The notes under the pieces were generated by a model. It did not search any database, had not been told where the DNA came from, and saw only the letters and a program-made list of their open reading frames with translations. The position numbers and the translations under genes were made by a program. This document shows positions 1-8,472 of a DNA stretch of 64,000 nt, piece after piece. Within the stretch, counting starts at the first letter, position 1, and each line of letters starts with the position of its first letter. This DNA comes from HGM11368 sp051883455 (GTDB taxonomy: Bacteria; Bacillota; Clostridia; Christensenellales; UBA3700): the NCBI GenBank assembly GCA_051883455.1, contig JBJETT010000004.1, positions 208,490-272,489 on the forward strand, given 5' to 3'.

Positions 1-1
1 G

Positions 2-952
2 TACATATCGCGTTGCAACGTGCTCAAAGCCGGTGTTTGTGTGGCTGGCAGAGTGAGCGAATTTAGTCGCAATATTTCTAATAGAGGTTATATCTTCTAC
101 AAATTTACTCTCAACGACACTACGGAGAGTATCAGGTGTATTGCCTTTACTAGAGGCAAAAAGCACGGCTCTCTCGATTGTGTGGAGAACGATAATTGCC
201 TTGTCGTTATGGGGGAATTGCAAGAGGATAGCTACGGCAAAGGACGCATACTTAGGGTAGAAAAAGCCGACCTATGCGATATTGATTTCGATGCAATTAT
301 TGAGAGTATCAAAACAGCCAAGGATTTAGAAAAGAAGAGAAATAAGGCGGAAATCAAGCCTCTAGAGAGCCATGGCAGACTCAATTTGTTCGATATGACC
401 ACCCCTAATTGTCAGTTGCTTCTCAACAACGACGTAGTTGTCTTTGACCTAGAGACGACGGGCACCGACGTGAGAACGGATAGAATCATCGAAATAGGCG
501 CAGTCAAAATAGTAGGCGGAGAAATAGTAAGCTGCTACGAAACCTTGGTTGACCCTAAGATGAAAATTCCAGCCGGGGCAAGTCAAGTCAATCATATCTA
601 CGACAGCGACGTGGCGGGCGCGCCGTATATCGAAGACTGCCTAGGCGACTTTATGAATTATTGCAAAGACTGCTATCTTGTTGCGCACAACGGCGACGGA
701 TTTGACTTTTTGTTTATCAAGCGTGAGTGTGACGCGCTAGGTTACGAGTTTAACAACAAGACGTTGGACACTTTGACTATGGCGCGCAAGGCATATCCTT
801 ACGGAAGCACGCCAAGGCTCAAAAATCACAAATTGGGCACGCTATGCAAGTTTTTGGATATAGAGCTAGTCGACGCGCATAGAGCGTACAACGACGCCGA
901 GGCTACTGCAAAATTATTTATCAAACTTGCCAACACTCTCAATTTGCAATAA
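2..952 (+). CDS. OB-fold plus DnaQ-type 3'-5' exonuclease (PolC-like fragment), 5' end outside window
   Basis: The reading frame is open to the left edge, so the true start may lie upstream; GTG at 20 is only the first start codon in the window. About 90 residues resembling the OB domain of PolC are followed by a DEDDh exonuclease domain: Exo I FDLETTGTD, Exo II in VAHNGDGFDFLF, Exo III in DAHRAYNDAEAT. The frame then stops, with no PHP or polymerase domain. In Firmicutes polC normally sits directly upstream of rimP, and in PolC the exonuclease is inserted inside PHP between the OB and polymerase parts. I infer a reduced or split PolC, or an independent exonuclease derived from it. Proofreading or DNA/RNA trimming is likely. 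Domain calls are firm; the relation to polC is inferred. Confidence 0.8.
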   Translation, partial: YISRCNVLKAGVCVAGRVSEFSRNISNRGYIFYKFTLNDTTESIRCIAFTRGKKHGSLDCVENDNCLVVMGELQEDSYGKGRILRVEKADLCDIDFDAIIESIKTAKDLEKKRNKAEIKPLESHGRLNLFDMTTPNCQLLLNNDVVVFDLETTGTDVRTDRIIEIGAVKIVGGEIVSCYETLVDPKMKIPAGASQVNHIYDSDVAGAPYIEDCLGDFMNYCKDCYLVAHNGDGFDFLFIKRECDALGYEFNNKTLDTLTMARKAYPYGSTPRLKNHKLGTLCKFLDIELVDAHRAYNDAEATAKLFIKLANTLNLQ

Positions 953-1002
953 ATCGAGGGTTGATTGGCAATATTTAGTTACTTCTAGATATAGGTGTAT
1001 TT

Positions 1003-1356
1003 ATGAAAAAATGGTATGACGAAGAGTATAAGTTTTCGATAGAAGTAGTGGGATACTTGCGTGGCGAAAAATGCGAAAACTATTGTCGCAACGGTGAGCA
1101 AATCGGTGACAAATACGAGTGTACTTACGGCTGTCCCGTCAACGCTCAAGGATACGGAATATGTTCTAAAACCATGAATATGTTGTATCCCATCATGGAA
1201 GCGGTACGAAGCGGTGGCGATTTGACCAACGTAGGAGGCGACGACAAGTATAGCAAGACGATAGTTTGTCCCGACGGTTGCGTTATTTTCAAATTGACGG
1301 CAACGCCTCTTGGCAACGAAAACTTCTTTAAAGGGAAATTCTATCAAGAAAAATAG
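1003..1356 (+). CDS. TIGR04076-like family protein of unknown function
   Basis: A 117-residue protein rich in cysteine. It has the pattern of the TIGR04076 family as I remember it: an N-terminal beta strand ending in GEKCE, a middle CP(V) segment followed by MLYPIMEAVRSGGD, and a C-terminal CPDGCVIFKL. No function is established for the family; the paired cysteines suggest metal or redox chemistry, which is inference. The ATG at 1003 is chosen because the family begins a few residues before the first strand; only a weak AGG lies upstream. It stands between the exonuclease gene and the rimP operon, 50 bp after the former, so it may be the last gene of the upstream operon. Confidence 0.6.
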   Translation: MKKWYDEEYKFSIEVVGYLRGEKCENYCRNGEQIGDKYECTYGCPVNAQGYGICSKTMNMLYPIMEAVRSGGDLTNVGGDDKYSKTIVCPDGCVIFKLTATPLGNENFFKGKFYQEK

Positions 1357-1406
1357 TTTTACTCGAAGATATTTTTTGCATTGTCGTATTATCTTAATCT
1401 TTGTAT

Positions 1407-1422
1407 TAATTAGCGCTAATTA
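1407..1422. repeat. 16-bp perfect palindrome TAATTAGCGCTAATTA
   Basis: A perfect two-fold symmetric 16-mer in the 239-bp gap between the TIGR04076-like gene and rimP. It has no loop and no T-run, so it looks more like a protein-binding operator than a terminator. No regulator can be assigned. Confidence 0.4.
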
Positions 1423-1520
1423 GCGTTTTGGCGTGATTTAGACGAATAAAATATATAAATACTGAATAATTTTTATTTTTTATGCAAAAATACTTGCATA
1501 AACCCAACGGGTATGATATA

Positions 1521-1548
1521 TTGATATTGCAATTAAGTACGACATACT
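1521..1548 (+). promoter_or_regulatory. Candidate sigma-A promoter of the rimP-nusA-infB operon
   Basis: TTGATA at 1521-1526 and CATACT at 1543-1548 with a 16-bp spacer. Transcription would begin near 1555, inside the hairpin at 1549-1573. The match is moderate and the region is AT-rich, so this is a suggestion only. Confidence 0.3.
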
Positions 1549-1573
1549 TAGCGACTACAACACGTAGTCGCTA
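1549..1573 (+). other. Perfect 10-bp hairpin just upstream of the rimP ribosome-binding site
   Basis: Arms TAGCGACTAC (1549-1558) and GTAGTCGCTA (1564-1573) enclose the loop AACAC. The rimP Shine-Dalgarno AAAGGGGG (1585-1591) lies about ten bases downstream. No U-run follows directly, so it is not a standard terminator. It may be a leader element or operator for the operon. Confidence 0.5.
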
Positions 1574-1595
1574 CAATTTTATCAAAGGGGGCAAT

Positions 1596-2054
1596 ATGTC
1601 TAAAGTAATCGACGCGGTACGCGACACAATCGAAAAAATCGTCACCGAGCACGGCATGGAACTGGTGGATATAGAATACAAAAAGCAATACGATACTATG
1701 ACGTTGACGGTTTTTATCGACAAGGAAGGTGGAGTTGACCTCAACGATTGCGAGACTATTCATCGTGCAATCGACGCGCCTCTTGACGATATTGATCCGA
1801 CTGACGGACAGCCTTACAATCTCAACGTGTCTTCTCCGGGGCTAGACAGACCCTACAAGACTGAGAGAGATTTTGTCAAAAATATCGGCAAAGAGGTAGA
1901 AGTATCACTATATAAGCCTATCGACAAACTCAAGAAGTTTGAAGCAACGCTAGAGGGATACAAGGACGGTATCGTCACTCTCAATTACAAAAATAAAACA
2001 ATAAACCTTGACATCAAGGACGTTGCAGTCATACGCACTGCAATCAAATTTTAG
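1596..2054 (+). CDS. rimP: Ribosome maturation factor RimP
   Basis: A 152-residue protein needed for 30S subunit maturation. It carries the RimP signature regions VEDIEYKKQYDTMTLTVFID-like N-domain, the central DLNDCETIHRAIDAPLDD helix and the motif NLNVSSPGLDRPYKTERDF, followed by a C-terminal SH3-like barrel. The frame can be extended upstream to 1482, but the ATG at 1596 has the strong Shine-Dalgarno AAAGGGGG and gives the normal length. It leads the rimP-nusA-rnpM-ylxQ-infB-rbfA order typical of Bacillota; nusA begins ten bases after its stop. Confidence 0.95.
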   Translation: MSKVIDAVRDTIEKIVTEHGMELVDIEYKKQYDTMTLTVFIDKEGGVDLNDCETIHRAIDAPLDDIDPTDGQPYNLNVSSPGLDRPYKTERDFVKNIGKEVEVSLYKPIDKLKKFEATLEGYKDGIVTLNYKNKTINLDIKDVAVIRTAIKF

Positions 2055-2063
2055 GAGGATACA

Positions 2064-3140
2064 ATGGTAAACAAAGATTTCTTCGCCGCTCTCGATGAGT
2101 TGGAAAAAGAAAAGAGAATTGACAAAGCGGTATTTATCGAGTCGTTGGAAGCAGGACTTGCGTCGGCATACAAGAGGGAAGCAGGCGAAGCTCGCAACGT
2201 ATTGGTCGTACTCAACGAAGCTAAGTTTTCTATCAACATCTACGCATACAAGACTATCGTAGAGACCGTAGAAGATCCCGAGAAGGAAATTTCGCTAGAA
2301 GACGCCAAGGCTATCAAAAGCACCTACAAAGTGGGCGATATCGTTTCTGAGGACATCACGCCTAAGGACTTTAGCCGTATAGCCGCTCAAACCGCCAAAC
2401 AAGTCATCACCCAAAGACTCAACGACCACGTCAAGAATATGGTGCTCGAAGAGATGAACGAAAAAGAGGGCGAAATCCTTACCGCTATCGTTAGAAGAAT
2501 AGAAAACGACACCGTATACGTAGAGATGACAGGCTCTCAATTAGAGGGCGTTATGATGCCTTCCGACCAAATCAGAGGCGAAAAGTACAACGTTGGCGAC
2601 GTTATCAACGTTTACGTCAAGACCACTCGTACCACTACCAAGGGTGCTACTCAAGTTTTGGTATCTCGCTCTAATATCGGTTTTGTCAAGAGACTTTTTG
2701 AGCACGAAGTACCTGAGATTAAGGCAGGACTCGTATCTATCAAGCATATCGTCAGAGAAGCAGGCTATCGTACCAAAATGGCAGTGTTTAGCGAAGATCC
2801 TTCTATCGACGCAGTTGGTAGCTGTATCGGCAACAAGGGTATGCGTATCAACTCTATCGTTCAACAACTCGGTGGAGAAAAAATCGACGTCATCGGTTGG
2901 TGCCAAGACCCGCTCGAATATATCTCCAGAGCACTTAGCCCTGCTAAGGTAATCATGGTTCAGGTCAATGAAAACGAAAAGAGTGCCAAGGTCATCGTGC
3001 CTGACGACAAGCTTTCGCTCGCAATCGGCAAGGCAGGTCAAAACGTAAGACTTGCAGCCAAGCTCACGGGTTGGAAGATAGACGTCAAGCCTTACAGCAC
3101 CGTAGCCGACAAGTTCAACGACGGAACGATTGAGGACTGA
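2064..3140 (+). CDS. nusA: Transcription termination/antitermination protein NusA
   Basis: A 358-residue RNA polymerase-binding factor that acts in pausing, termination and rRNA antitermination. The order is an N-terminal RNAP-binding domain (about 1-125), an S1 domain beginning near GEILTAIVRRI, then two KH domains marked by GSCIGNKGMRINSI and AIGKAGQNVRLAAKL. The length fits Firmicutes NusA, which lacks the C-terminal acidic repeats of enterobacteria. The Shine-Dalgarno TAGGAGGAT lies directly upstream of ATG 2064. Its stop codon precedes the rnpM ATG at 3142 by one base. Confidence 0.97.
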   Translation: MVNKDFFAALDELEKEKRIDKAVFIESLEAGLASAYKREAGEARNVLVVLNEAKFSINIYAYKTIVETVEDPEKEISLEDAKAIKSTYKVGDIVSEDITPKDFSRIAAQTAKQVITQRLNDHVKNMVLEEMNEKEGEILTAIVRRIENDTVYVEMTGSQLEGVMMPSDQIRGEKYNVGDVINVYVKTTRTTTKGATQVLVSRSNIGFVKRLFEHEVPEIKAGLVSIKHIVREAGYRTKMAVFSEDPSIDAVGSCIGNKGMRINSIVQQLGGEKIDVIGWCQDPLEYISRALSPAKVIMVQVNENEKSAKVIVPDDKLSLAIGKAGQNVRLAAKLTGWKIDVKPYSTVADKFNDGTIED

Positions 3141-3141
3141 T

Positions 3142-3408
3142 ATGAAAGTCGTACCCGAAAGGACTTGTATAGCTTGCAAAGAGCATAAGCCCAAAAACGA
3201 GCTTATCAGAATAGTAAAGGACGCAGAGGGCAATATCTCTCTCGACTTTACAGGCAAAAAGCAGGGGCGTGGCGCATACGTTTGCAACGATCTTGCTTGT
3301 ATAGAAAAATGCGCAAAGAGCAAAGCTCTCAACAAAGCGTTTAAGACCAACGTATCTCAAGAGGTGTACGATGCAATCGTTGAGCAATTCCAATCCCGAC
3401 AAAATTAG
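3142..3408 (+). CDS. rnpM: RNase P modulator RnpM (YlxR family)
   Basis: An 88-residue basic protein of the YlxR family, reported to bind RNase P RNA and modulate its activity in B. subtilis. The hallmark motifs are present: PERTCIACKEHKPKNELIRIV near the N-terminus and the central GRGAYVCNDLACIEKC. The ATG at 3142 is preferred to an upstream TTG at 3130, which would overlap nusA. It sits between nusA and ylxQ as in nearly all Bacillota, and its 3' end overlaps ylxQ by 38 bp, implying translational coupling. Confidence 0.9.
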   Translation: MKVVPERTCIACKEHKPKNELIRIVKDAEGNISLDFTGKKQGRGAYVCNDLACIEKCAKSKALNKAFKTNVSQEVYDAIVEQFQSRQN

Positions 3409-3682
3409 TTGTTACGTAGGCTTTGCAATCAAGAGTGGCAAAGTAATATGGGGGTTGGATATGCTCAAAAAGAGCAAAAAACACCCTAGAATAATACTTA
3501 TTGACGGCGCAATTAGCTCTAATTCTGCCTCAGAAGCGGAATACTATGCGACCGAAAACGACGTAGATGTATTGTATTTGCCGTCCAACTCGCTTGGAAC
3601 AATGCTCAAGCGTAACAACGTAAAACTAATTGCCGTCACTGACGACAATCTTGCAAAGGCAATACTCAAAATTTCAGAATAA
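3371..3682 (+). CDS. ylxQ: L7Ae-family RNA-binding protein YlxQ
   Basis: A 103-residue ribosomal-protein-L7Ae/L30e/S12e/Gadd45 family protein. The N-terminal segment CYVGFAIKSGKVIWGLDML and the core PRIILIDGAIS... and LIAVTDDNLAKAIL match the K-turn-binding fold. Its exact cellular role is not settled in Firmicutes, where it always lies between rnpM and infB. The ATG at 3371 lies inside rnpM in another frame; a later start would cut the first strand. Confidence 0.85.
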   Translation: MQSLSNSNPDKISCYVGFAIKSGKVIWGLDMLKKSKKHPRIILIDGAISSNSASEAEYYATENDVDVLYLPSNSLGTMLKRNNVKLIAVTDDNLAKAILKISE

Positions 3683-3697
3683 ATCGGAGGTTTTTTT

Positions 3698-6259
3698 GTG
3701 ACTAATCCAGAAAACAAACCAGAAAACAAAAACGAACAAATAAAGAGCGTCAAAGAGATTGATTCTTTTATCAAAGAGAAGGTCAATCCGATGATTGTCG
3801 TGATTAGCGACGCAAAACGCACTATTGCGGAAGCAAGAGCAAAACTCAACGATATCAAGACTCAAAGGAGCGATATCAAACCGCAAGATGCAGTTGACGT
3901 CGTCGTGGAAAAGTCTACTGCACCGCAAACTAATGTGGAGGCTAGGGTTGACGAGAGCAACAAAAAGTCCGAAGAAAGCTGTAGCGAGCCACAAACAGAC
4001 GCCAATCAAGCAAAAGAGGCAGAGCAAAAACCAACCGAGCCCGTTGCGCCTAGCGAAAAGCCCGTTACCAGAACATATATCAATCCACAGGCAATCAAGC
4101 CCGACTATCGCAACAACAAGCCTAACCAAGGCAATATCGACGTATCGGCTTTTGCAAGAAACAATAGAAGCAACGCGCCTCGCGTAGGCAACGCTCAAGG
4201 CGGTGCTAGACCTAACTTCCAAAATAGACCTAACGCAGGCAACGTAGGAGCTAGACCAACCAGAGTTGAGGTCGTAGATTTCCCAACTGCGGGTAGGGGC
4301 GACAAAAAGAAGAAACAAACCTCTTTTGTACGCAACGAAAAGACCGACAAGGGCGGATTTAGCAAGCGCGATTTGCTCAAGAGAGGATACGCAGTCGACG
4401 GCTCTTTGCTCGAAGACAACGAGATGTCGCGTTACGTCAAAGTCAAGAAGAAAAATAAGGACAACGACTCTTCTGCTCAACGCATCAAAATCGACCACGC
4501 AGTGCTCAATAGCGAGGTAGTGCCTATCAGAGTATTGAGTGAAAAAATCGGCGTAACAGCCAAGGATATCATCAACAAACTATTCCAGTTGGGTAAAATC
4601 GTCACTATCAACGGCACGATAAGCTTCGAAGAAGCCGAGATGATTGCGATTGATTACAATATCGAGCTAGAACTCAAAATGGAAGCAACCGCCGAAGACA
4701 AGCTCAAAGAGTTGGTACAAAAGGACGTTGATACCGCTAATCTCGTCAAGAGACCTCCGGTCGTTACCATTATGGGTCACGTAGACCACGGTAAGACTTC
4801 GCTTCTAGACTATATCCGCAAGACCAACGTCGTTGCCAAAGAGGCGGGCGGTATAACGCAGCACATAGGTGCTTATACTATAGACGTCAACGGAGAAAAA
4901 ATCACCTTTCTCGACACCCCTGGGCATGAGGCGTTCACGGCAATGCGTATGAGAGGTGCCAAGGTGACGGATATTGCAGTAATAGTCGTTGCGGCTGACG
5001 ACGGCATAATGCCACAGACCGTAGAGGCTATCAATCACGCCAAAGAAGCAGGCGTAGTAATCATGATAGCAGTCAATAAGATAGACAAACCGGGCGCCAA
5101 CGTCGAGAGAATTAAGCAAGAGTTGACCCAATACGACATTATGTGCGAAGAATGGGGCGGTGACGTAATGGTTTGCCCAATCAGCGCTAAGTACGGACAA
5201 GGCGTGCAAGAATTGCTCGAAGGTATATTGCTGCAAGCCGAGGTATTGGAGCTCAAAGCCAACAAAAAGACCAAGGCAAGCGGTACGATTATCGAGGCTC
5301 GTCTTGACAAGGGTATAGGACCTGTTGCAACTGTTTTGGTTCAAAACGGTACGCTCAAAGTCAAGGACTACGTCGTTGCGGGCACAACTATAGGTAAGGT
5401 TAGAGCAATGACCGACTGCCAAGGTAAGCAAGTCAAAGAGGCAGGACCTTCTTACGCCGTGCAAATTCAAGGCTTCTCCGAAGTGCCTAACGCAGGCGAC
5501 ATTATGGTTGCCGTTGCCGACGAAAAGCTTGCTAAACAAGTCGTTCAGGACCGTATCGACAAAGAAAGAAGCGAGATGCAAGCCGCAAGCACGGCACGTT
5601 CTTTGGACGATATGTTCAAAAACGTTACTTCCGACGAAATCAAATCGCTCAGCTTGCTCATCAAAGCAGACGTACAAGGCTCTGCTGAGGCTATCAAGCA
5701 GTCTATGCTCAAGCTCAGCGAAGAGATGCAAGAAGAAAACGTCAAAATTCATATCGTGCATAGCGGTGTAGGCGCAATCAACGAGTCTGACGTCATGCTG
5801 GCAGGTACGACCAAAGCCGTCATCATCGGCTTCAACGTGCGTCCTGACGCCAAGGCCAAGGCACTTGCCGAGAGCACGGGCGTAGATATTCGCAACTATA
5901 GCATAATCTACGACGCAATCGACGACGTTACCGCTGCCCTCAAAGGCATGTTTACGCCAAAATACAACGAAGTTATCATCGGACACGCTGAGGTTAGAGC
6001 CGTATTCAAAATCAGCAATTACGGCACCGTTGCAGGTAGCTACATTACCGACGGTAAGGTTAGCAGAAACTGTGGCGCAAGGCTTTTGAGAGATAACGTA
6101 GTAGTATTCGAAGGCACTTTGTCCTCGCTCAAGAGAGGTAAAGACGACGCCAAAGACGTTGCCGCAGGTTACGAGTGCGGTATCGGCCTTGAGAAATTCA
6201 ACGATATCAAAATCGGCGATATCATCGAAAGCTATATAATGGAAAAGATTGAAAAATGA
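3698..6259 (+). CDS. infB: Translation initiation factor IF-2
   Basis: An 853-residue GTPase that places initiator tRNA on the 30S subunit. After a charged, low-complexity N-terminal region (about 1-265) comes an IF2N domain (VVPIRVLSEKIGVTAKDII). The G domain follows with GHVDHGKTS, DTPGHEAF, NKID and ISAKYGQG, then the beta-barrel domains II and IV. It starts with GTG at 3698 behind the strong Shine-Dalgarno GGAGG. Its stop overlaps the rbfA ATG by four bases. The N-terminal Asn/Arg/Pro-rich stretch around residues 130-200 is longer than in minimal IF-2 proteins. Confidence 0.98.
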   Translation: MTNPENKPENKNEQIKSVKEIDSFIKEKVNPMIVVISDAKRTIAEARAKLNDIKTQRSDIKPQDAVDVVVEKSTAPQTNVEARVDESNKKSEESCSEPQTDANQAKEAEQKPTEPVAPSEKPVTRTYINPQAIKPDYRNNKPNQGNIDVSAFARNNRSNAPRVGNAQGGARPNFQNRPNAGNVGARPTRVEVVDFPTAGRGDKKKKQTSFVRNEKTDKGGFSKRDLLKRGYAVDGSLLEDNEMSRYVKVKKKNKDNDSSAQRIKIDHAVLNSEVVPIRVLSEKIGVTAKDIINKLFQLGKIVTINGTISFEEAEMIAIDYNIELELKMEATAEDKLKELVQKDVDTANLVKRPPVVTIMGHVDHGKTSLLDYIRKTNVVAKEAGGITQHIGAYTIDVNGEKITFLDTPGHEAFTAMRMRGAKVTDIAVIVVAADDGIMPQTVEAINHAKEAGVVIMIAVNKIDKPGANVERIKQELTQYDIMCEEWGGDVMVCPISAKYGQGVQELLEGILLQAEVLELKANKKTKASGTIIEARLDKGIGPVATVLVQNGTLKVKDYVVAGTTIGKVRAMTDCQGKQVKEAGPSYAVQIQGFSEVPNAGDIMVAVADEKLAKQVVQDRIDKERSEMQAASTARSLDDMFKNVTSDEIKSLSLLIKADVQGSAEAIKQSMLKLSEEMQEENVKIHIVHSGVGAINESDVMLAGTTKAVIIGFNVRPDAKAKALAESTGVDIRNYSIIYDAIDDVTAALKGMFTPKYNEVIIGHAEVRAVFKISNYGTVAGSYITDGKVSRNCGARLLRDNVVVFEGTLSSLKRGKDDAKDVAAGYECGIGLEKFNDIKIGDIIESYIMEKIEK

Positions 6260-6621
6260 ACAGAGTAGAAAGAACTAATTCCGAGCTCAAAAAACAGCTG
6301 TCGAGCGTTTTGCAAGACGGGGTAAAGGACCCTAGAGTGCAAGGACTTATAACGATTATGAAAGTTGATTGTGACCCCGACCTCACTCTTGCCAAGGTCT
6401 ACGTCAGCGTTTTGGGAGCAAAGGGCAAAGAAAAAGAAGTAATCGAGGGGCTAAGCAACGCAGAAGGCTATATCAAGTCTTGTCTAAAAGGCAAAATCAA
6501 GCTAAGAGCGTTGCCACAGCTTAGATTTATCCTAGACGAAAACCTCGATTACAGCTACAAAATATCCAAAATTTTGCACGAAATCAACGCCAAAGGAAGC
6601 AATAATGACAACAATGCGTGA
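6256..6621 (+). CDS. rbfA: Ribosome-binding factor A
   Basis: A 121-residue KH-fold protein that binds the 30S precursor and helps 16S 5'-end maturation. The motifs are RVERTNSELKKQLSSVL at the start, VKDPRVQGLITIMKVDCDPDLTLAKVYVSV in the core, and LRALPQLRFILDENLDYSYKI near the end. Start ATG 6256 overlaps the infB stop (ATGA arrangement), and its 3' end overlaps the next gene by 17 bp, so the operon is tightly coupled. Confidence 0.95.
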   Translation: MNRVERTNSELKKQLSSVLQDGVKDPRVQGLITIMKVDCDPDLTLAKVYVSVLGAKGKEKEVIEGLSNAEGYIKSCLKGKIKLRALPQLRFILDENLDYSYKISKILHEINAKGSNNDNNA

Positions 6622-7588
6622 AATAATAGCAATGGAAAAATGCGTCAACGCGTTGCTCTCTGCTTCTAAGGTTGCGATTTTTTCGCATATCAATCCCGAC
6701 GGCGACACGCTTGGCAGTTCCTTGGCTCTTTATAGAGCCTTGGTTTTGCTTGGCAAGCAAGCCGATTTGTATTGCGAAAACGACGTCAAGCCCTTTTATT
6801 CTTCTATGCTTGGCGCGGAAAAGTACAACAAACCTACGCTTGATAATTACGATCTATGCGTTGCGTGCGACTGTGGCGACTTGGGTCGTCTAGGTAGTCG
6901 TAGCGACGTATTTTTGTCCACCAAGGACACACTCAATATCGACCATCACAAGACCAACGATAGATTTGCCAAGGTCAATTTGATATTCCCTCAAGCCAGT
7001 TCGACTTGCGAGATTATGTTTGACTTGCTTAAGCTTATAGACGAAAAGCAAAGCTGCATTGACGACGAGGTTGCCAAGCTTTTGTATACGGGCATAGTCA
7101 CCGATAGCGGTGGATTTAGTTATTCCAACGTCAGCTCGCATACTCACGCAGTTGCTAGCCAACTGCTCAAATACGACTTTGACGCCGCAGCTATATGCGA
7201 AAAATATCTAAAATCTATTACGATGAGCAAATTTAACCTCAAAGTTAGAGTATTGCAAAGCGCTAGATTTTTTGAGGACGGCACTATCGGCATCATACAT
7301 TTTACCCAAGAAGACTTTGCTCTAACTAACACGAGCGAAGAGGACACCGACGGCTTAATCAACAATATTCGCAATATCGACGGCGTACAAGTTGCCGTTG
7401 CCATCACCGATACGGCGGTAGCCAACAGCTTCAAGGTAAGTATTCGCACCACCGATAGCGTTGACGCCAGCGCAATAGCCTCGACCTTTGGCGGAGGCGG
7501 GCACAAAAACGCTGCGGGTTGCAGACTCAACGGCTTCTACGAAGACGTCAAGGACAAGCTTCTAAAGGCGTGCAAGGACAATCTATGA
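6605..7588 (+). CDS. nrnA: DHH/DHHA1 phosphoesterase, NrnA-type oligoribonuclease
   Basis: A 327-residue member of the DHH superfamily, which degrades short oligonucleotides, pAp or cyclic dinucleotide products. Metal-binding motifs are visible in order: HINPDGDTLGSS, CDCGDLGR, NIDHHKTN, and the DHHA1 motif GGGGHKNAAG near the C-terminus. It is embedded between rbfA and truB, the standard Firmicutes place. Start ATG 6605 overlaps the end of rbfA and its own stop overlaps the truB ATG. Exact substrate preference cannot be read from sequence. Confidence 0.9.
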   Translation: MTTMREIIAMEKCVNALLSASKVAIFSHINPDGDTLGSSLALYRALVLLGKQADLYCENDVKPFYSSMLGAEKYNKPTLDNYDLCVACDCGDLGRLGSRSDVFLSTKDTLNIDHHKTNDRFAKVNLIFPQASSTCEIMFDLLKLIDEKQSCIDDEVAKLLYTGIVTDSGGFSYSNVSSHTHAVASQLLKYDFDAAAICEKYLKSITMSKFNLKVRVLQSARFFEDGTIGIIHFTQEDFALTNTSEEDTDGLINNIRNIDGVQVAVAITDTAVANSFKVSIRTTDSVDASAIASTFGGGGHKNAAGCRLNGFYEDVKDKLLKACKDNL

Positions 7589-8472
7589 ATTGTATTGTCA
7601 ATATCTACAAACCACTCGGCATATCTTCTAGCGACGTGGTAATCAAGTGTCGCAAAGCTATGTCCAAAGCCTTGGGCTACAAGGTCAAATGCGGACACAT
7701 GGGCACCCTTGACCCCTTGGCAGAGGGCGTTTTGGTGCTTGGCTTCGGCAAAGCGACTCGGCTGTTCGACTATATGCAAATCAAGACCAAGCGTTACGTT
7801 GCCACGGTGACATTTGGTAAAACGACCGACACTTTGGATAGAGAAGGAGAGGTCGTTGCCACCTCAGCTTTGCCAAGGTGCGAGCAAATCGCAAGCGCTG
7901 TAGAGGCTTTTAGAGGGGAGATAACTCAAATTCCGCCCGCGTATAGCGCAATATCCGTTGACGGTGTAAGAGCATACGAGTTGGCTAGACAAGGAAGCGA
8001 AGTAGAGCTACCTAGTCGCCAAGTCACCATATATGATATTCGAGTATTAGATATCGAGCGCGAGGGCGAGTATTGCAGGAGTGTCGAGATATCAGTAGAG
8101 TGTTCGTCCGGTACGTACATACGCTCTCTTGCAAGAGATATTGCCGACAGGCTTGGCGTCGTCGGCTACATGTCGTCGCTCAAACGCACGGCTTCGGGAC
8201 GATACTCTATAGAGGATAGCGTGAGCTTAGACGACTTTATCGCCAACCCTTGCGAGTACGTTGAGCCTCTACTTACCACCTTATCTCGCACTATTCCTAC
8301 CTACGAAATTCCGCCGTCCAAGCGAAAACAAGTACTCAACGGAGTGCCTTGCGCCTTGCAAGATATAGCCGATGGATACGTCTTATTGACGCTTGACGGT
8401 GGGTTATATTCACTAGCCTATACTCAAGACGGCGTGACCAAATCAAAAGTAAACTTATGCCAAGACAACTAA
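7585..8472 (+). CDS. truB: tRNA pseudouridine-55 synthase TruB
   Basis: A 295-residue enzyme that isomerises U55 in the T-loop of tRNAs. The catalytic aspartate lies in HMGTLDPLAEGVLVLG and supporting motifs are TKRYVATVTFGKTTDTLD, QIPPAYSAISVDGVRAYELAR and CSSGTYIRSLARDI. The frame is open upstream to 7519, but ATG 7585 gives the normal N-terminus (NCIVNIYKPLGISSSD) and overlaps the nrnA stop as ATGA. Its end overlaps ribF by 16 bp. Confidence 0.96.
   Translation: MNCIVNIYKPLGISSSDVVIKCRKAMSKALGYKVKCGHMGTLDPLAEGVLVLGFGKATRLFDYMQIKTKRYVATVTFGKTTDTLDREGEVVATSALPRCEQIASAVEAFRGEITQIPPAYSAISVDGVRAYELARQGSEVELPSRQVTIYDIRVLDIEREGEYCRSVEISVECSSGTYIRSLARDIADRLGVVGYMSSLKRTASGRYSIEDSVSLDDFIANPCEYVEPLLTTLSRTIPTYEIPPSKRKQVLNGVPCALQDIADGYVLLTLDGGLYSLAYTQDGVTKSKVNLCQDN

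Noticed and set aside
4805..5986. Long antisense open frame opposite infB
   Set aside because: It is a shadow of the conserved infB coding frame, with no family match or start signals.
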